A stretch of 64,000 nt of DNA from Burkholderiales bacterium (GCA_016716275.1 JADJWR010000002.1:1054001-1118000); one strand, 5' to 3'. Counted from the stretch's first letter, positions 25,284 to 35,159 are shown. Program-made: numbers and translations. Notes: generated by a model from the letters alone, not told the origin.

Positions 25284-25564
25284 GTGGCGGGGCAATCGCG
25301 CGGGGTCGCGCAAGGGGGGGGCGGCCGCGGCGGCCGGGGCCGGGGGCGAAGGTCAATGGCGGGAGGCAGCGCGGGCGCCGCGAGCGCCGTTGGCTGATGC
25401 CAACAAGCGAAGGGCACGCAATGCGCCCGCCATGACCGGGCCGCAAATGCGGCGTCTGCTTTGTCGGACGGCTTGCGCAGGGGAGCGGCCCTGCGCGGCA
25501 CCGTCCTTCGCGCATCCGTCCGCATTGCGGCCCAACGCACCTCCCGCATTTAGCGTGAACAGGC

Positions 25565-26191
25565 CTAGCCGCCGCCGGAACCGAGGGCGACCCGCATCAG
25601 GTCGGCCACCGTGCCGGCGTTCAGCTTGTCCATGATGTTGGCGCGGTGCGCCTCGACCGTCTTGATCGAGATGCCGAGGTCGTCGGCGATCTGCTTGTTC
25701 AGCCGCCCGGCGACGATCCGCTCGAGCACCTGCTGCTCGCGCGGCGTCAGCTTCGCCAGCAGCGAGGCGTTGATCCGCTCGCGCTCGATGCGCGCCGCGT
25801 CGTCGCGGGCGCGGGCCAGCATCCTCTCGACCAGGTCCTTCAGCGCCTGCTGCTCGAACGGCTTCTCGATGAAGTCGGTGGCGCCTTTCTTCATCGTCGC
25901 CACCGCCATCGGCACGTCGCCGTGCCCGGTGACGAACACCACCGGCAGGTGCGAGCCGCGCGCGAGCAGCTCCTCCTGCAGCTGCAGGCCGCTCATGCCG
26001 GGCATGCGCACGTCGAGGATCAGGCAGGCGATCGCCTGCGGGTCGTAGCGCTCGAGAAAGGCCTCGGCGCTGTCGAAGGTGGCGACCCGGTAGGCCGGCT
26101 CGAGCAGGAACTGCAGCGAGTCGCGGACCGCCTCGTCGTCGTCGACGACGTAGACGAGGCCGAGGGATTGTTCGCGGTCGGACGGGCTCAT
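25565..26191 (-). CDS. FixJ-type response regulator (REC + LuxR HTH)
   Basis: 208 residues. Receiver domain 12-125 with the acidic cluster VVDDDE, phospho-acceptor Asp60 in LILDVRMPGMSG, threonine in VVFVTGHGD and lysine in DFIEKPFEQQ. A LuxR/GerE DNA-binding domain occupies about 140-205: LTPREQQVLERIVAGRLNKQ, then KTVEAHRANIMDKL. Its ATG overlaps the kinase stop by 4 bases, so the pair is one translational unit. The proline-lysine switch and HTH are those of FixJ/TtrR/DctR relatives. Target genes cannot be read from the sequence. Confidence 0.93.
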   Translation of the reverse strand: MSPSDREQSLGLVYVVDDDEAVRDSLQFLLEPAYRVATFDSAEAFLERYDPQAIACLILDVRMPGMSGLQLQEELLARGSHLPVVFVTGHGDVPMAVATMKKGATDFIEKPFEQQALKDLVERMLARARDDAARIERERINASLLAKLTPREQQVLERIVAGRLNKQIADDLGISIKTVEAHRANIMDKLNAGTVADLMRVALGSGGG

Positions 26192-28584
26192 CGATGCGGA
26201 ATCTCCATGGTGAGGGCTGCGCCGTCGGCGGCCGGCTCGCTCGCCGCCAGCGGCAGGGTGAAGTGCATGACCGTGCCGCCGGCGGGCTCGGGATTGGGCT
26301 CGACGGCGAGCTGTCCCTGGTGAAACTCGATGATCGAGCGGCAGATATTGAGGCCCATGCCCATGCCGTCGGACTTGGTGCTGAAGAACGGCGCGAAGAC
26401 GTTGGGCAGGTGTTCCGGCGCGATGCCGGCGCCGCGGTCGATGACGGTGAACTCGGCGGTCGACTCGCCGGCACGGCGCACCCGCACGTCGATCCGCGGC
26501 ACCACCGCCTGCTCCATCGACTCGACAGCGTTCTTCAGCAGGTTCAGCAGCACCTGCTCGATCAGGATCGGGTCGGCGTCGACCGGCGGCAGCCGCGGGT
26601 CGACGTCGGCGACGATCGCGATGCGCCGCTTGGCCGCCTCGATCTCGGCGAAGGCGATCGCGTCCTCGACGATGCGCGCCGCCGGCGTCGGCCGGCGCCG
26701 CGGCTCCGAGCGCTTAACGAACTCGCGGATGCGGCGGATGATGCCGCCGGCGCGCTGCGCCTGCGCCGCCGTCTTGGCGAGCGCGGCCTTCAGTTCGTCG
26801 GCCGACATGGCGCCGCGCGCCAGCCGCGCCAGCGTGCCCTCGCTGTAGTTGTTGATCGCCGTCAGCGGCTGGTTCAGCTCGTGCGCCAGCGACGAGGCCA
26901 TCTCGCCCATCGTCATCAGCCGCGCGGTGAACTGCACCTTGTCCTGCTGCTGGCGGGCGATTTCCTCCGCCGTCTTGCGCAGGGTGATGTCGGTGGCGAT
27001 CTGCAGCCGCGCCGCGTCGCCGGCGAGCCCGTCGTCGCGCGCCGGCCAGCGGATCTCGCGCGTGCGCACGTCGAACCAGCGGTCGCTCGCCTGGTCGTGC
27101 ACCTCGCCGCTGTCGCGGCCGCGCAGCGCCTGCTGCAGCCGGTCGTGGCCATCGGCGCCGGCGCCGAAGGTTTCCGAGTAGGCGCGATTGCCGAACAGCA
27201 GCGCCGGCGTCGCTGCCTGCCCGCGCTCGGCGGAAACCACAGACACCGCCGCCTCGAGCGACTCGAGCACGCGGACGAACCGTTCGTGCGCAGCCGCCAG
27301 CTCGGTGCGGATGCGCCGCGGCTCGGTGACGTCGGTGAGCGAGGTCATCCAGCCGATCTGCCGGCCGTCCTCGTCGACCAGCGGCGAAACGTAGACGTGC
27401 GCTTCGATGCGCACGCCGCCGGCGGTCTGCAGCGACATCTCGACACCGCCGGCCGGCGCCTCGCCGGCGAGGATCTGCCGCAGCGCCCGCTGGTTGGCGA
27501 GGTTCGCCTCCGGCAACCAGAACGGAAACGGCGCGCCGCGGCCGACCAGCGCGTCGGCGGCCAGGCCGGTCAGCTGGGTCAGCGCGCGGTTGACGTAGCG
27601 GATCACGCCCTGCGGGTCCAGCACCGCCAGGCCGGTTGCCTGCGAGTTCTCCATCGCCCGCCGCAGCGCGGTCTCGGCGAGCAGTGCGCGGTCGATGCGG
27701 TGCAGGCGCGTGGTGTACAGGGCCAGTGCGCCGAGGGCGGCGGCGACGGCCAGGGCCAGCACGCCGGCCACCCAGGCCAGCGCATCGGCAGGAAAGACGG
27801 CCTGGCGACGAAAGGCGCTCGCATTCAGCTTCAGTTCACGCGGCAGGGCGGCGAGCGTGGTGGCATAGGCCGGCGCACCGGCCGGCGGCACCACCGCGCT
27901 GCTGGCGACCAGCTGGCGGCCGTCCTGCTCGAGCGTGAAGCGATAGCGCTCGAGCATCTCCGCCGTCACGGCGGTGCGCAGCAGTTCGCGCAGCGACAGC
28001 AGCGCCACGAGCAGCGACTGCGGCTGGTCGCCGGCGGTCGCCGGGATCAGCAGGGCAACCGGCGCGGTGTCGCCGCGCGGCTGTCCGAGCAGGGCAAAGC
28101 GGGTGCTGGCGGCGGCGACCGCCTGCCCGGCAAGCGCCTGGATCTCCGGCAGCGAGGCCGGATCCCAGCCCGGCCCGAAGGCGAAGTTCAGCGTCGCCGG
28201 CGACAGCGCCCGGCCGTGACGGTCGAGGTGCGCCAGCGCGATCAGCTCGGGCTTGCTGTCGATCATCTCGCTGGCGAGCGTCTCGAAGCGGCGCGCGTCG
28301 ACCGTGCCCGTGCTCATCTCCACGGCGATCACCGCCAGCGCCTCGCGCACCAGCACCAGCCTGGCGCTGAGCTGCTGCGCCGTGGAGTCGGCGTCGCGCT
28401 GCAGCGCCTCCCGCTGCAGCTGCCGGTCCTCGATCACCATGGCGGCGATCAGCGCCGCCAGCAGCGCCGCGACCAGGATCGTCACGACGAAGGGCAGATA
28501 GGGCCAGGGACCGAGCCGGCGCGACGGCGACTGCGCCAGCGCGGCAAAGGTGTCGGAAAGCGAGCGGGAAGGGTCCTGGCTCAA
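26188..28584 (-). CDS. Membrane sensor histidine kinase with two PAS domains
   Basis: 798 residues. Transmembrane helices at about 28-51 and 268-290 enclose a periplasmic sensor region of about 215 residues of no recognised family. PAS1 about 310-425 (GLAVLDPQGVIRYVNRALTQLTG), PAS2 about 435-540. Phospho-acceptor His568 is in SSLAHELNQPLTAINNY, the HisKA form of the FixL/DctS group. HATPase motifs: NLLKNAVESM (N), DRGAGI (G1), GMGMGLNICRSI (G2). Cognate regulator is the overlapping downstream gene. The lack of haem-binding or metal motifs leaves the signal unknown. It is divergent from aceE with a 302-base gap, but control of aceE is only a possibility. Confidence 0.92.
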   Translation of the reverse strand: MSQDPSRSLSDTFAALAQSPSRRLGPWPYLPFVVTILVAALLAALIAAMVIEDRQLQREALQRDADSTAQQLSARLVLVREALAVIAVEMSTGTVDARRFETLASEMIDSKPELIALAHLDRHGRALSPATLNFAFGPGWDPASLPEIQALAGQAVAAASTRFALLGQPRGDTAPVALLIPATAGDQPQSLLVALLSLRELLRTAVTAEMLERYRFTLEQDGRQLVASSAVVPPAGAPAYATTLAALPRELKLNASAFRRQAVFPADALAWVAGVLALAVAAALGALALYTTRLHRIDRALLAETALRRAMENSQATGLAVLDPQGVIRYVNRALTQLTGLAADALVGRGAPFPFWLPEANLANQRALRQILAGEAPAGGVEMSLQTAGGVRIEAHVYVSPLVDEDGRQIGWMTSLTDVTEPRRIRTELAAAHERFVRVLESLEAAVSVVSAERGQAATPALLFGNRAYSETFGAGADGHDRLQQALRGRDSGEVHDQASDRWFDVRTREIRWPARDDGLAGDAARLQIATDITLRKTAEEIARQQQDKVQFTARLMTMGEMASSLAHELNQPLTAINNYSEGTLARLARGAMSADELKAALAKTAAQAQRAGGIIRRIREFVKRSEPRRRPTPAARIVEDAIAFAEIEAAKRRIAIVADVDPRLPPVDADPILIEQVLLNLLKNAVESMEQAVVPRIDVRVRRAGESTAEFTVIDRGAGIAPEHLPNVFAPFFSTKSDGMGMGLNICRSIIEFHQGQLAVEPNPEPAGGTVMHFTLPLAASEPAADGAALTMEIPHR

Positions 28585-28886
28585 CGATGCGCTGCAGCTG
28601 CCGTGCGGGTTGGCGTGGCTTTCGTCCGGCTTGCGGACATATTAAGGTGAACCTCGCGCGGTACCGGTCTAGGGGACACTTCCATCGGGTGAGAACCTCG
28701 CGAAACAGCGACCGGAGCTCGGCGAGCCAGGTTCCCGTTGGTTGGACATAATTTCACATAACAAAAACTAATCGCATTATTTGAAAAATCGGCAATCTGC
28801 CGTTAGATTGCGCCCTTTCGCGATGGCGACCGCGCAGGCCGCAGACGGCGAAGCGCGGCCGAACAGAAGAACCAAGGAGACGAGAC
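28585..28886. promoter_or_regulatory. Divergent control region kinase / aceE
   Basis: 302 bases without a gene. 28744-28790 is strikingly AT-rich for this genome (ATAATTTCACATAAC, then CTAATCGCATTATTTG). A sigma-70 promoter for aceE fits at TTGAAA (28781-28786), 17-base spacer, TAGATT (28804-28809), leaving about 70 bases before the aceE ATG. GGAG lies 8-11 bases before that ATG. No clear inverted repeat that would mark a PdhR-type operator was found. Confidence 0.55.
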
Positions 28887-31592
28887 ATGTCGGCAGTCCC
28901 GAATCAGTTCACGGCGGCGAACGATCCCGACGCCCAGGAAACGCAGGAGTGGCTCGATGCGCTCGAGGTGGTGCTCGAGCGCGAAGGGCGGCATCGCGCG
29001 CACTACCTGCTGGAGAAGCTGGTCGAGAAGGCCCGGCTGTCGGGCGCCTACATCCCGTTCTCGGCCAACACCGCCTACCTGAACACCATCCCGGCGCACC
29101 TCGAGGAGCACTCGCCGGGCGACGCCACGCTGGAGGAGCGGATCCGCTCCTACATCCGCTGGAACGCGATGGCGATGGTGGTGCGCGCCAACCGCGCCGA
29201 GGGCGACCTCGGCGGCCACATCGCCAGTTACGCCTCGGTCAACACGCTGATGGAAGTGGGCTTCATGCACTTCTGGCGCGCGCCGACGACGGATTTCGGC
29301 GGCGACCTGATCTACATCCAGGGCCATTCCTCGCCGGGGGTCTACGCGCGCGCCTTCCTCGAGGGCCGCCTGACCGAGGAGCAGCTGACGAACTTCCGCC
29401 GCGACGTCGACGGCCGAGGCGTCACCTCGTACCCGCACCCGAAGCTGATGCCGGACTTCTGGCAGTTCCCGACCGTGTCGATGGGGCTGGGGCCGATCAC
29501 CGCCATCTACCAGGCGCGCTTCCTCAAGTACCTGCACAACCGGGGAATCGCCGACACCGCGGGCCGCAAGGTCTGGTGCTTCCTCGGCGACGGCGAGATG
29601 GACGAGCCGGAGTCCCTGGGCGCGATTGGCATGGCCGCCCGCGAGCACCTGGACAACCTGATCTTCGTCGTCAACTGCAACCTGCAGCGGCTCGACGGCC
29701 CGGTGCGCGGCAACGGCAAGATCATCCAGGAGCTCGAAGGCGGCTTCCGCGGCGCCGGCTGGAACGTGATCAAGCTGATCTGGGGCTCGTACTGGGATCC
29801 GCTGCTGGCGCGCGACCGCGACGGCGCGCTGCGCCACGTGATGGAGACCACCGTCGACGGTGAATACCAGAACTACAAGGCCAACGACGGCGCCTTCGTG
29901 CGCAAGCACTTCTTCGGCAAGGATCCGCGCCTGCTCGAGATGGTCTCGCGGATGTCCGACGACGACATCTGGCGGCTGAACCGCGGCGGCCACGATCCGC
30001 ACAAGATCTACGCCGCCTACGCCGCGGCGACCAAGCACCAGAAGCAGCCGACGGTGATCCTGGCCAAGACGGTCAAGGGCTTCGGCATGGGCAAGATCGG
30101 CGAGGGCAAGAACCCGACGCACCAGGTCAAGAAGCTCGATGACGATGCCGTGCGCGAGTTCCGCGACCGCTTCCGCATCCCGGTGCCGGACGACCGGCTG
30201 CTCGAAGTGCCGTTCTACAAGCCGGAGCCGAACTCCGACGAGATGAAGTACCTGCTCGAGCGGCGTCGCGCGCTCGGCGGCTTCCTGCCGCAGCGCCGCC
30301 GCGTGGCCGACGAGAAGCTCGCCGTGCCGGGGCTCGACGCGTTCAACGCGGTCCTCGAGCCGACCGCCGAGGGGCGCGAGATCTCGACCACCCAGGCGTT
30401 CGTCCGCTTTCTGACCCAGCTGGTGCGCGACAAGGCGGTGGGCAACCGCGTGGTGCCGATCATCCCCGACGAGGCGCGCACCTTCGGCATGGAGGGCATG
30501 TTCCGCCAGCTCGGCATCTTCAGCCAGCAGGGGCAGCTGTACGAGCCGGTCGACCGCGACCAGGTGATGTACTACCGCGAGGACAAGGCCGGGCAGATCC
30601 TCGAGGAAGGGATCAACGAGGCCGGCGCGATGGCCGACTGGATCGCCGCGGCGACCTCGTACTCGACCAACAACCGGGCGATGATCCCCTTTTACATCTA
30701 CTACTCGATGTTCGGCTTCCAGCGCTTCGGCGACCTGGCCTGGCTGGCCGGCGACATGCAGGCGCGCGGCTTCCTGCTCGGCGGCACCGCCGGCCGCACG
30801 ACGCTCAATGGCGAGGGGCTGCAGCACCAGGACGGTCATTCGCACATCCAGTCGAGCGTGATCCCGAACTGCGTCAGCTACGACCCCACCTTCGCCCACG
30901 AGGTGGCGGTGATCCTGCAGGCGGGGCTGAAGCGGATGATCGAGAACCAGGAGAACGTCTGGTACTACGTGACGCTGATGAACGAGAGCTACCCGCACCC
31001 GGGCCTGAAGAAGGGTCAGGAGGAGGGCATTCTCCGCGGCATCTACCGGTTGCGCGAAGGACCGGCCGGCAGCGGCATGGGGGCGAGCATCCCGCGCGTG
31101 CAGCTGCTCGGCAGCGGCACCATCCTGCGCGAGGCGCTGGCGGCGGCCGAGCTGCTCGAGGCCGACTGGGGGGTGTCCGGCGACGTGTGGAGCGTGACCA
31201 GCTTCACCGAGCTGCGCCGCGACGGCATGGACGCCGAGCGCTGGAACCTGCTGCACCCGGGCGAGAAGGCGCGCAAGGCGTACGTCACCCAGCAGCTCGA
31301 GCGCACGGCCGGGCCGATCGTCGCCGCCACCGACTACATGCGGCTGTTCGCCGACCAGATCCGCGGCTACATCCCGCGCGGCCGCGACTACCGCGTGCTC
31401 GGCACCGACGGCTTCGGCCGCTCCGACACCCGGGCCAAGCTGCGCGAGTTCTTCGAGGTCGACCGGCACTTCATCGTGCTGTCGGCGCTGCGCGCGCTGT
31501 CCGACGAGGGCCTGCTGCCGGTGGCGAAGCTGCAGGAGGCGGTGCGCAAGTACGGCATCGATCCGGCGAAGCCCAATCCGATGACGGCCTGA
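28887..31592 (+). CDS. aceE: Pyruvate dehydrogenase E1 component, homodimeric type
   Basis: 901 residues. Thiamine-diphosphate-dependent decarboxylation of pyruvate and acetylation of the lipoyl group on E2. TPP-binding motif GDGEMDEPESLGAIGMAAREHLDNL with the later NCNLQRLDGPVRGN; N-terminal E2-binding segment and YASVNTLMEVGFMHFWR as in E. coli AceE. SFTELRRDGMDAERWN is in the C-terminal third. Full length. First gene of aceE-aceF-lpdA with its own promoter, AAGGAGACGAG just before the ATG. Links glycolysis to acetyl-CoA. Confidence 0.98.
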   Translation: MSAVPNQFTAANDPDAQETQEWLDALEVVLEREGRHRAHYLLEKLVEKARLSGAYIPFSANTAYLNTIPAHLEEHSPGDATLEERIRSYIRWNAMAMVVRANRAEGDLGGHIASYASVNTLMEVGFMHFWRAPTTDFGGDLIYIQGHSSPGVYARAFLEGRLTEEQLTNFRRDVDGRGVTSYPHPKLMPDFWQFPTVSMGLGPITAIYQARFLKYLHNRGIADTAGRKVWCFLGDGEMDEPESLGAIGMAAREHLDNLIFVVNCNLQRLDGPVRGNGKIIQELEGGFRGAGWNVIKLIWGSYWDPLLARDRDGALRHVMETTVDGEYQNYKANDGAFVRKHFFGKDPRLLEMVSRMSDDDIWRLNRGGHDPHKIYAAYAAATKHQKQPTVILAKTVKGFGMGKIGEGKNPTHQVKKLDDDAVREFRDRFRIPVPDDRLLEVPFYKPEPNSDEMKYLLERRRALGGFLPQRRRVADEKLAVPGLDAFNAVLEPTAEGREISTTQAFVRFLTQLVRDKAVGNRVVPIIPDEARTFGMEGMFRQLGIFSQQGQLYEPVDRDQVMYYREDKAGQILEEGINEAGAMADWIAAATSYSTNNRAMIPFYIYYSMFGFQRFGDLAWLAGDMQARGFLLGGTAGRTTLNGEGLQHQDGHSHIQSSVIPNCVSYDPTFAHEVAVILQAGLKRMIENQENVWYYVTLMNESYPHPGLKKGQEEGILRGIYRLREGPAGSGMGASIPRVQLLGSGTILREALAAAELLEADWGVSGDVWSVTSFTELRRDGMDAERWNLLHPGEKARKAYVTQQLERTAGPIVAATDYMRLFADQIRGYIPRGRDYRVLGTDGFGRSDTRAKLREFFEVDRHFIVLSALRALSDEGLLPVAKLQEAVRKYGIDPAKPNPMTA

Positions 31593-31626
31593 GCGTCGGC
31601 AACGACAAGAAAAGCGCGGAGACAAC

Positions 31627-32976
31627 ATGGCCCAGATCGAAATCAAGGTTCCCGACATCGGCGACTTCAAGGAAGTCGAGGTGATCGAGGTGCTGGTGAA
31701 GGCCGGCGACACCGTGGCGCAGGAGCAGTCGCTGATCACGGTGGAATCGGACAAGGCGTCGATGGAGATTCCGTCGTCGCACGCCGGCCGGGTGGTCGAG
31801 ATGAAGGTGAAGCTCGGCGACAAGGTGTCCGAGGGATCGGTGGTGCTGCTGCTCGACGCCGACGGGGCCGCCGCCGCCGCCGCGCCGGCAGCGGCACCGG
31901 CTGCTGCAGCGGCGCCGGCGCCGGCACCGCCGGCTGCGGCGGCGATTGCGCCGGCGCCCGTCGCGTCGCCGGCAACGCCGCGCTCCACCGACTTCGCCAC
32001 CGAGATGGCCGAGCGGCCGGTGGTGGCGGTCGAGGACAGCGGCGTGAAGCCGCACGCCTCGCCGTCGGTGCGCAAGTTCGCCCGCGAACTCGGCGTCGAC
32101 CTGGCGCTGGTGCGCGGCAGCGGGCCGAAGGGTCGCGTCACCGTCGAAGACGTGCGCGGCTTCGTCAAGGGCGTGCTGGCCGGCGGCATTCGGCCGACGG
32201 CCGCGCCGGCGGCTGCGGCAACCGGCGCCGGCCTCGGCGTGCTGCCCTGGCCGCAGGTGGACTTCGCCAAGTTCGGGCCGATCGAGCGCGTCGAGTTCTC
32301 GCGCATCAAGAAGCTGTCGGGGCCGAACCTGCACCGCAACTGGGTGATGATCCCGCACGTCACCAACCACGAGGACGCCGACATCACCGACCTGGAGGCG
32401 TTCCGCGTCCAGCTGAACAGCGAGAACGCGAAGAACAAGGACGCGCCGAAGCTCACCATGCTGGCCTTCCTGATCAAGGCAGCGGTGGCGGCGCTGAAGA
32501 AGTTCCCCGACTTCAACGGCTCGATCGACCCGGACGGCTCGGCGATCATCCGCAAGAACTACTGGCACATCGGCTTCGCCGCCGACACGCCCAACGGCCT
32601 GGTGGTGCCGGTGATCAGGGATGCCGACAAGAAGGGCATCTTCGAGATCGCCGCCGAAACGTCGGCGCTGGCCGGCAAGGCCCGCGACGGAAAGCTGTCG
32701 CCGGCCGACATGCAGGGCGGCACCTTCTCGATCTCGTCGCTCGGCGGCATCGGCGGCACCTACTTCACGCCGATCATCAACGCCCCCGAGGTGGCGATCC
32801 TCGGCGTGTGTCGCTCGACCATCAAGCCGGTTTGGGACGGCAAGGCCTTCGCGCCGCGGCTCGTCCTGCCGCTGTCGCTGTCGTGGGATCACCGCGTGGT
32901 CGACGGCGCGGGCGCGGCGCGCTTCAACGCTTACCTGGCGTCGCTGCTGGCGGACTTCCGCCGCGCGATGCTGTGA
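31627..32976 (+). CDS. aceF: Dihydrolipoyl acetyltransferase (E2 of pyruvate dehydrogenase)
   Basis: 449 residues. One lipoyl domain (1-80) with the modified lysine in VESDKASME (Lys44); an Ala/Pro linker; the peripheral-subunit-binding domain at about 140-178 (ASPSVRKFARELGVDLALVRGSGPKGRVT); a second linker; and the catalytic domain to the end, with SWDHRVVDGAGAARF holding the active histidine and aspartate. Only one lipoyl domain, against three in E. coli; E3 carries another. 34 bases after aceE and 10 before lpdA, same operon. Confidence 0.97.
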   Translation: MAQIEIKVPDIGDFKEVEVIEVLVKAGDTVAQEQSLITVESDKASMEIPSSHAGRVVEMKVKLGDKVSEGSVVLLLDADGAAAAAAPAAAPAAAAAPAPAPPAAAAIAPAPVASPATPRSTDFATEMAERPVVAVEDSGVKPHASPSVRKFARELGVDLALVRGSGPKGRVTVEDVRGFVKGVLAGGIRPTAAPAAAATGAGLGVLPWPQVDFAKFGPIERVEFSRIKKLSGPNLHRNWVMIPHVTNHEDADITDLEAFRVQLNSENAKNKDAPKLTMLAFLIKAAVAALKKFPDFNGSIDPDGSAIIRKNYWHIGFAADTPNGLVVPVIRDADKKGIFEIAAETSALAGKARDGKLSPADMQGGTFSISSLGGIGGTYFTPIINAPEVAILGVCRSTIKPVWDGKAFAPRLVLPLSLSWDHRVVDGAGAARFNAYLASLLADFRRAML

Positions 32977-32986
32977 GGGGGCGACG

Positions 32987-34747
32987 ATGAGCCAGATCGT
33001 CGAAGTGGTGGTGCCCGACATCGGCGAGTTCAAGGACGTCGAGGTCATCGAAGTGCTGGTCAAGCCCGGCGATGCGGTGGCCAGGGAACAGTCGCTGATC
33101 ACGGTGGAGTCCGACAAGGCGTCGATGGAGATCCCGTCGTCGCACGCCGGCACGGTCAAGGAGATGCGCGTGAAGCTCGGCGACAAGGTGTCGCAGGGCT
33201 CGGCGGTCCTGATCCTCGATGCGGATGCCGCGGCGGCGGCTGCGCCGGTGGCCGCTGCGCCGGCGGCCTCACCAGCGCCGGAGGCTGCGCCTGCGCCGGC
33301 GGCCGCGGCGCCGGCTGCCGCGACGTTCACCGGCAGCGCCGACATCGAATGCGACGTGCTGGTGCTCGGCGCCGGACCCGGCGGCTACTCGGCGGCGTTC
33401 CGAGCCGCCGACCTCGGGCTGAAGGTGGTGCTGGTCGAGCGCTACCCGACGCTGGGCGGCGTATGCCTGAACGTCGGCTGCATTCCGTCGAAGGCGCTGC
33501 TGCACGTGGCGGCGGTGATCGACGAAGCGGCGCACTTCGCCGACCTCGGCGTGACTTTCGGCAAGCCGAGCGTCGATCTGGACAAGCTGCGTTCGCACAA
33601 GAGCAAGGTGGTCGGCAAGCTCACCGGCGGGTTGAGCTCGATGGCCAAGATGCGCAAGGTGACGGTGGTGCAGGGGGTGGGCACCTTCGCCGACCCGCAC
33701 CACCTGGCAGTGGCCACCCGCGAGGGCACGAAGACGGTGCGCTTCGGCCACGCGATCATCGCCGCCGGCAGCCAGTCGGTGAAGCTGCCGTTCCTGCCCG
33801 ACGACGCGCGCATCGTCGATTCGACCGGCGCGCTCGAACTGCGGCAGCTGCCGAAGAAGATGCTGGTCATCGGCGGCGGCATCATCGGCCTGGAGATGGC
33901 GACCGTGTACTCGACCCTGGGCAGCCGCGTCGACGTGGTCGAGATGCTCGACGGCCTGATGCCGGGCGCCGACCGGGACCTGGTCAAGGTCTGGAGCAAG
34001 CGCAACGCCGGGCGCTTCGACCGCATCATGCTGAAGACCAGGACGGTCAGCGCGGAGGCGAAGTCCGACGGCATCCTGGTCGGCTTCGAGGGCGAGGAGG
34101 CGCCGGCCGAGCCCGATTACTACGACCTGGTGCTGGTGTCGGTCGGCCGCCGCGCGAACGGCGAGAAGATCGGCGCCGACCGCGCCGGGGTGGCGGTCGA
34201 CGGCCGCGGCTTCATCGCGGTGGACCGGCAGATGCGCACCAACGTACCGCACATCTTCGCCATCGGTGACATCGTCGGCCAGCCGATGCTGGCGCACAAG
34301 GCAGTGCACGAAGCACACGTCGCCGCTGAAGTGATCGCCGGTCGGAAGAGTTACTTCGATGCGCACGTGATCCCGTCGGTGGCCTACACCGACCCGGAGA
34401 TCGCCTGGGTCGGACTCACCGAGGACGAGGCGAAGAAGAGCGGCCGCAAGCTGAAGAAGGGCCTGTTCCCGTGGAGCGCCTCGGGGCGGGCGATAGCCAA
34501 CGGCCGCGACGAGGGATTCACCAAGCTGCTGTTCGACGAGGAAACGCACCGCGTGGTCGGCGGCGGCATCGTCGGCACGCACGCCGGGGATCTGATCGGC
34601 GAGATCGCGCTGGCGATCGAGATGGGGGCCGACGCGGTGGACATCGGCAAGACCATCCACCCGCACCCGACGCTCGGCGAGAGCATCGGCATGGCGGCCG
34701 AGGCGGCCGAGGGGCACTGCACGGACCTGCCGCCGGCGCGTAAGTAG
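32987..34747 (+). CDS. lpdA: Dihydrolipoamide dehydrogenase (E3) with N-terminal lipoyl domain
   Basis: 586 residues. Residues 1-80 are a lipoyl domain almost identical to that of AceF, with Lys44; 81-115 is an Ala/Pro linker; then the flavoprotein: FAD motif VLGAGPGGYSAAFRAA, redox cysteines 160 and 165 in GGVCLNVGCIPSK, NAD site VIGGGIIGLEMATVYSTLG, and the C-terminal HPHPTLGES catalytic histidine-glutamate. It reoxidises dihydrolipoyl groups using NAD. An E3 with its own lipoyl domain is known from several betaproteobacteria and Neisseria. ATG 32987 is preceded by GAGGGGGCG. Last gene of the operon. Confidence 0.97.
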   Translation: MSQIVEVVVPDIGEFKDVEVIEVLVKPGDAVAREQSLITVESDKASMEIPSSHAGTVKEMRVKLGDKVSQGSAVLILDADAAAAAAPVAAAPAASPAPEAAPAPAAAAPAAATFTGSADIECDVLVLGAGPGGYSAAFRAADLGLKVVLVERYPTLGGVCLNVGCIPSKALLHVAAVIDEAAHFADLGVTFGKPSVDLDKLRSHKSKVVGKLTGGLSSMAKMRKVTVVQGVGTFADPHHLAVATREGTKTVRFGHAIIAAGSQSVKLPFLPDDARIVDSTGALELRQLPKKMLVIGGGIIGLEMATVYSTLGSRVDVVEMLDGLMPGADRDLVKVWSKRNAGRFDRIMLKTRTVSAEAKSDGILVGFEGEEAPAEPDYYDLVLVSVGRRANGEKIGADRAGVAVDGRGFIAVDRQMRTNVPHIFAIGDIVGQPMLAHKAVHEAHVAAEVIAGRKSYFDAHVIPSVAYTDPEIAWVGLTEDEAKKSGRKLKKGLFPWSASGRAIANGRDEGFTKLLFDEETHRVVGGGIVGTHAGDLIGEIALAIEMGADAVDIGKTIHPHPTLGESIGMAAEAAEGHCTDLPPARK

Positions 34748-34792
34748 GGTGGCGATCTGCGCGCGGGCGCCTGTCCCGGTCGGCGCGCGATC

Positions 34793-35012
34793 GAGACACC
34801 GGGGCGCCCTGTTGCACTCGTGTCCCCCGGCGCCCGCCGTTGGCGGGCGCCTCCTCCTTGACCTCGTTACACAGGGCGCCCCGGTGTCTCTATCTGGGTG
34901 CCGACTTTTGCTGCGTCGGCATTGACAGTTGGGTCGCGCCGCGGGATCGCCAAGGGCAGCGGCTGGCTTTGGCGGGAACGACCTCTGTGGTCACGCCCAT
35001 GAACGCAACGAC
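34793..35012. repeat. Palindromic intergenic repeat, copy 2 (intact)
   Basis: Outer arms 34793-34812 and 34871-34890 are perfect 20-base inverted repeats around a 58-base centre. Inside it, 34829-34838 and 34842-34851 form a perfect 10-base hairpin. 34817-34866 is identical to copy 1 at 373-422, and the far end 34969-35012 is also shared. It lies downstream of lpdA and could act as a transcript end or processing site, but has no T-run. The rest of 34748-35159 shows nothing else recognisable. Confidence 0.8.
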
Positions 35013-35159
35013 GGGCCGTTAGGGGTCAAGCTCGCGGTCACCACGACCGCGCTCAGGTCGGTGACCGCTTGGTGGCGGCCTACGAGGACCCGGAGCCGGC
35101 CAAAAGCCGCTGGTCGCCGACGCGGCTAAGTCCGCTCCAAAGCAGTCGTCTGCACAAAC

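Noticed and set aside
28803..32555. 1250-codon frame antisense to aceE and aceF
   Set aside because: Shadow of two certain genes; no domain recognised.
34829..34851. Rho-independent terminator for lpdA
   Set aside because: The hairpin is strong but no T-run follows, and the same hairpin occurs in the repeat at 385-407 away from any plus-strand gene end; treated as part of the repeat.
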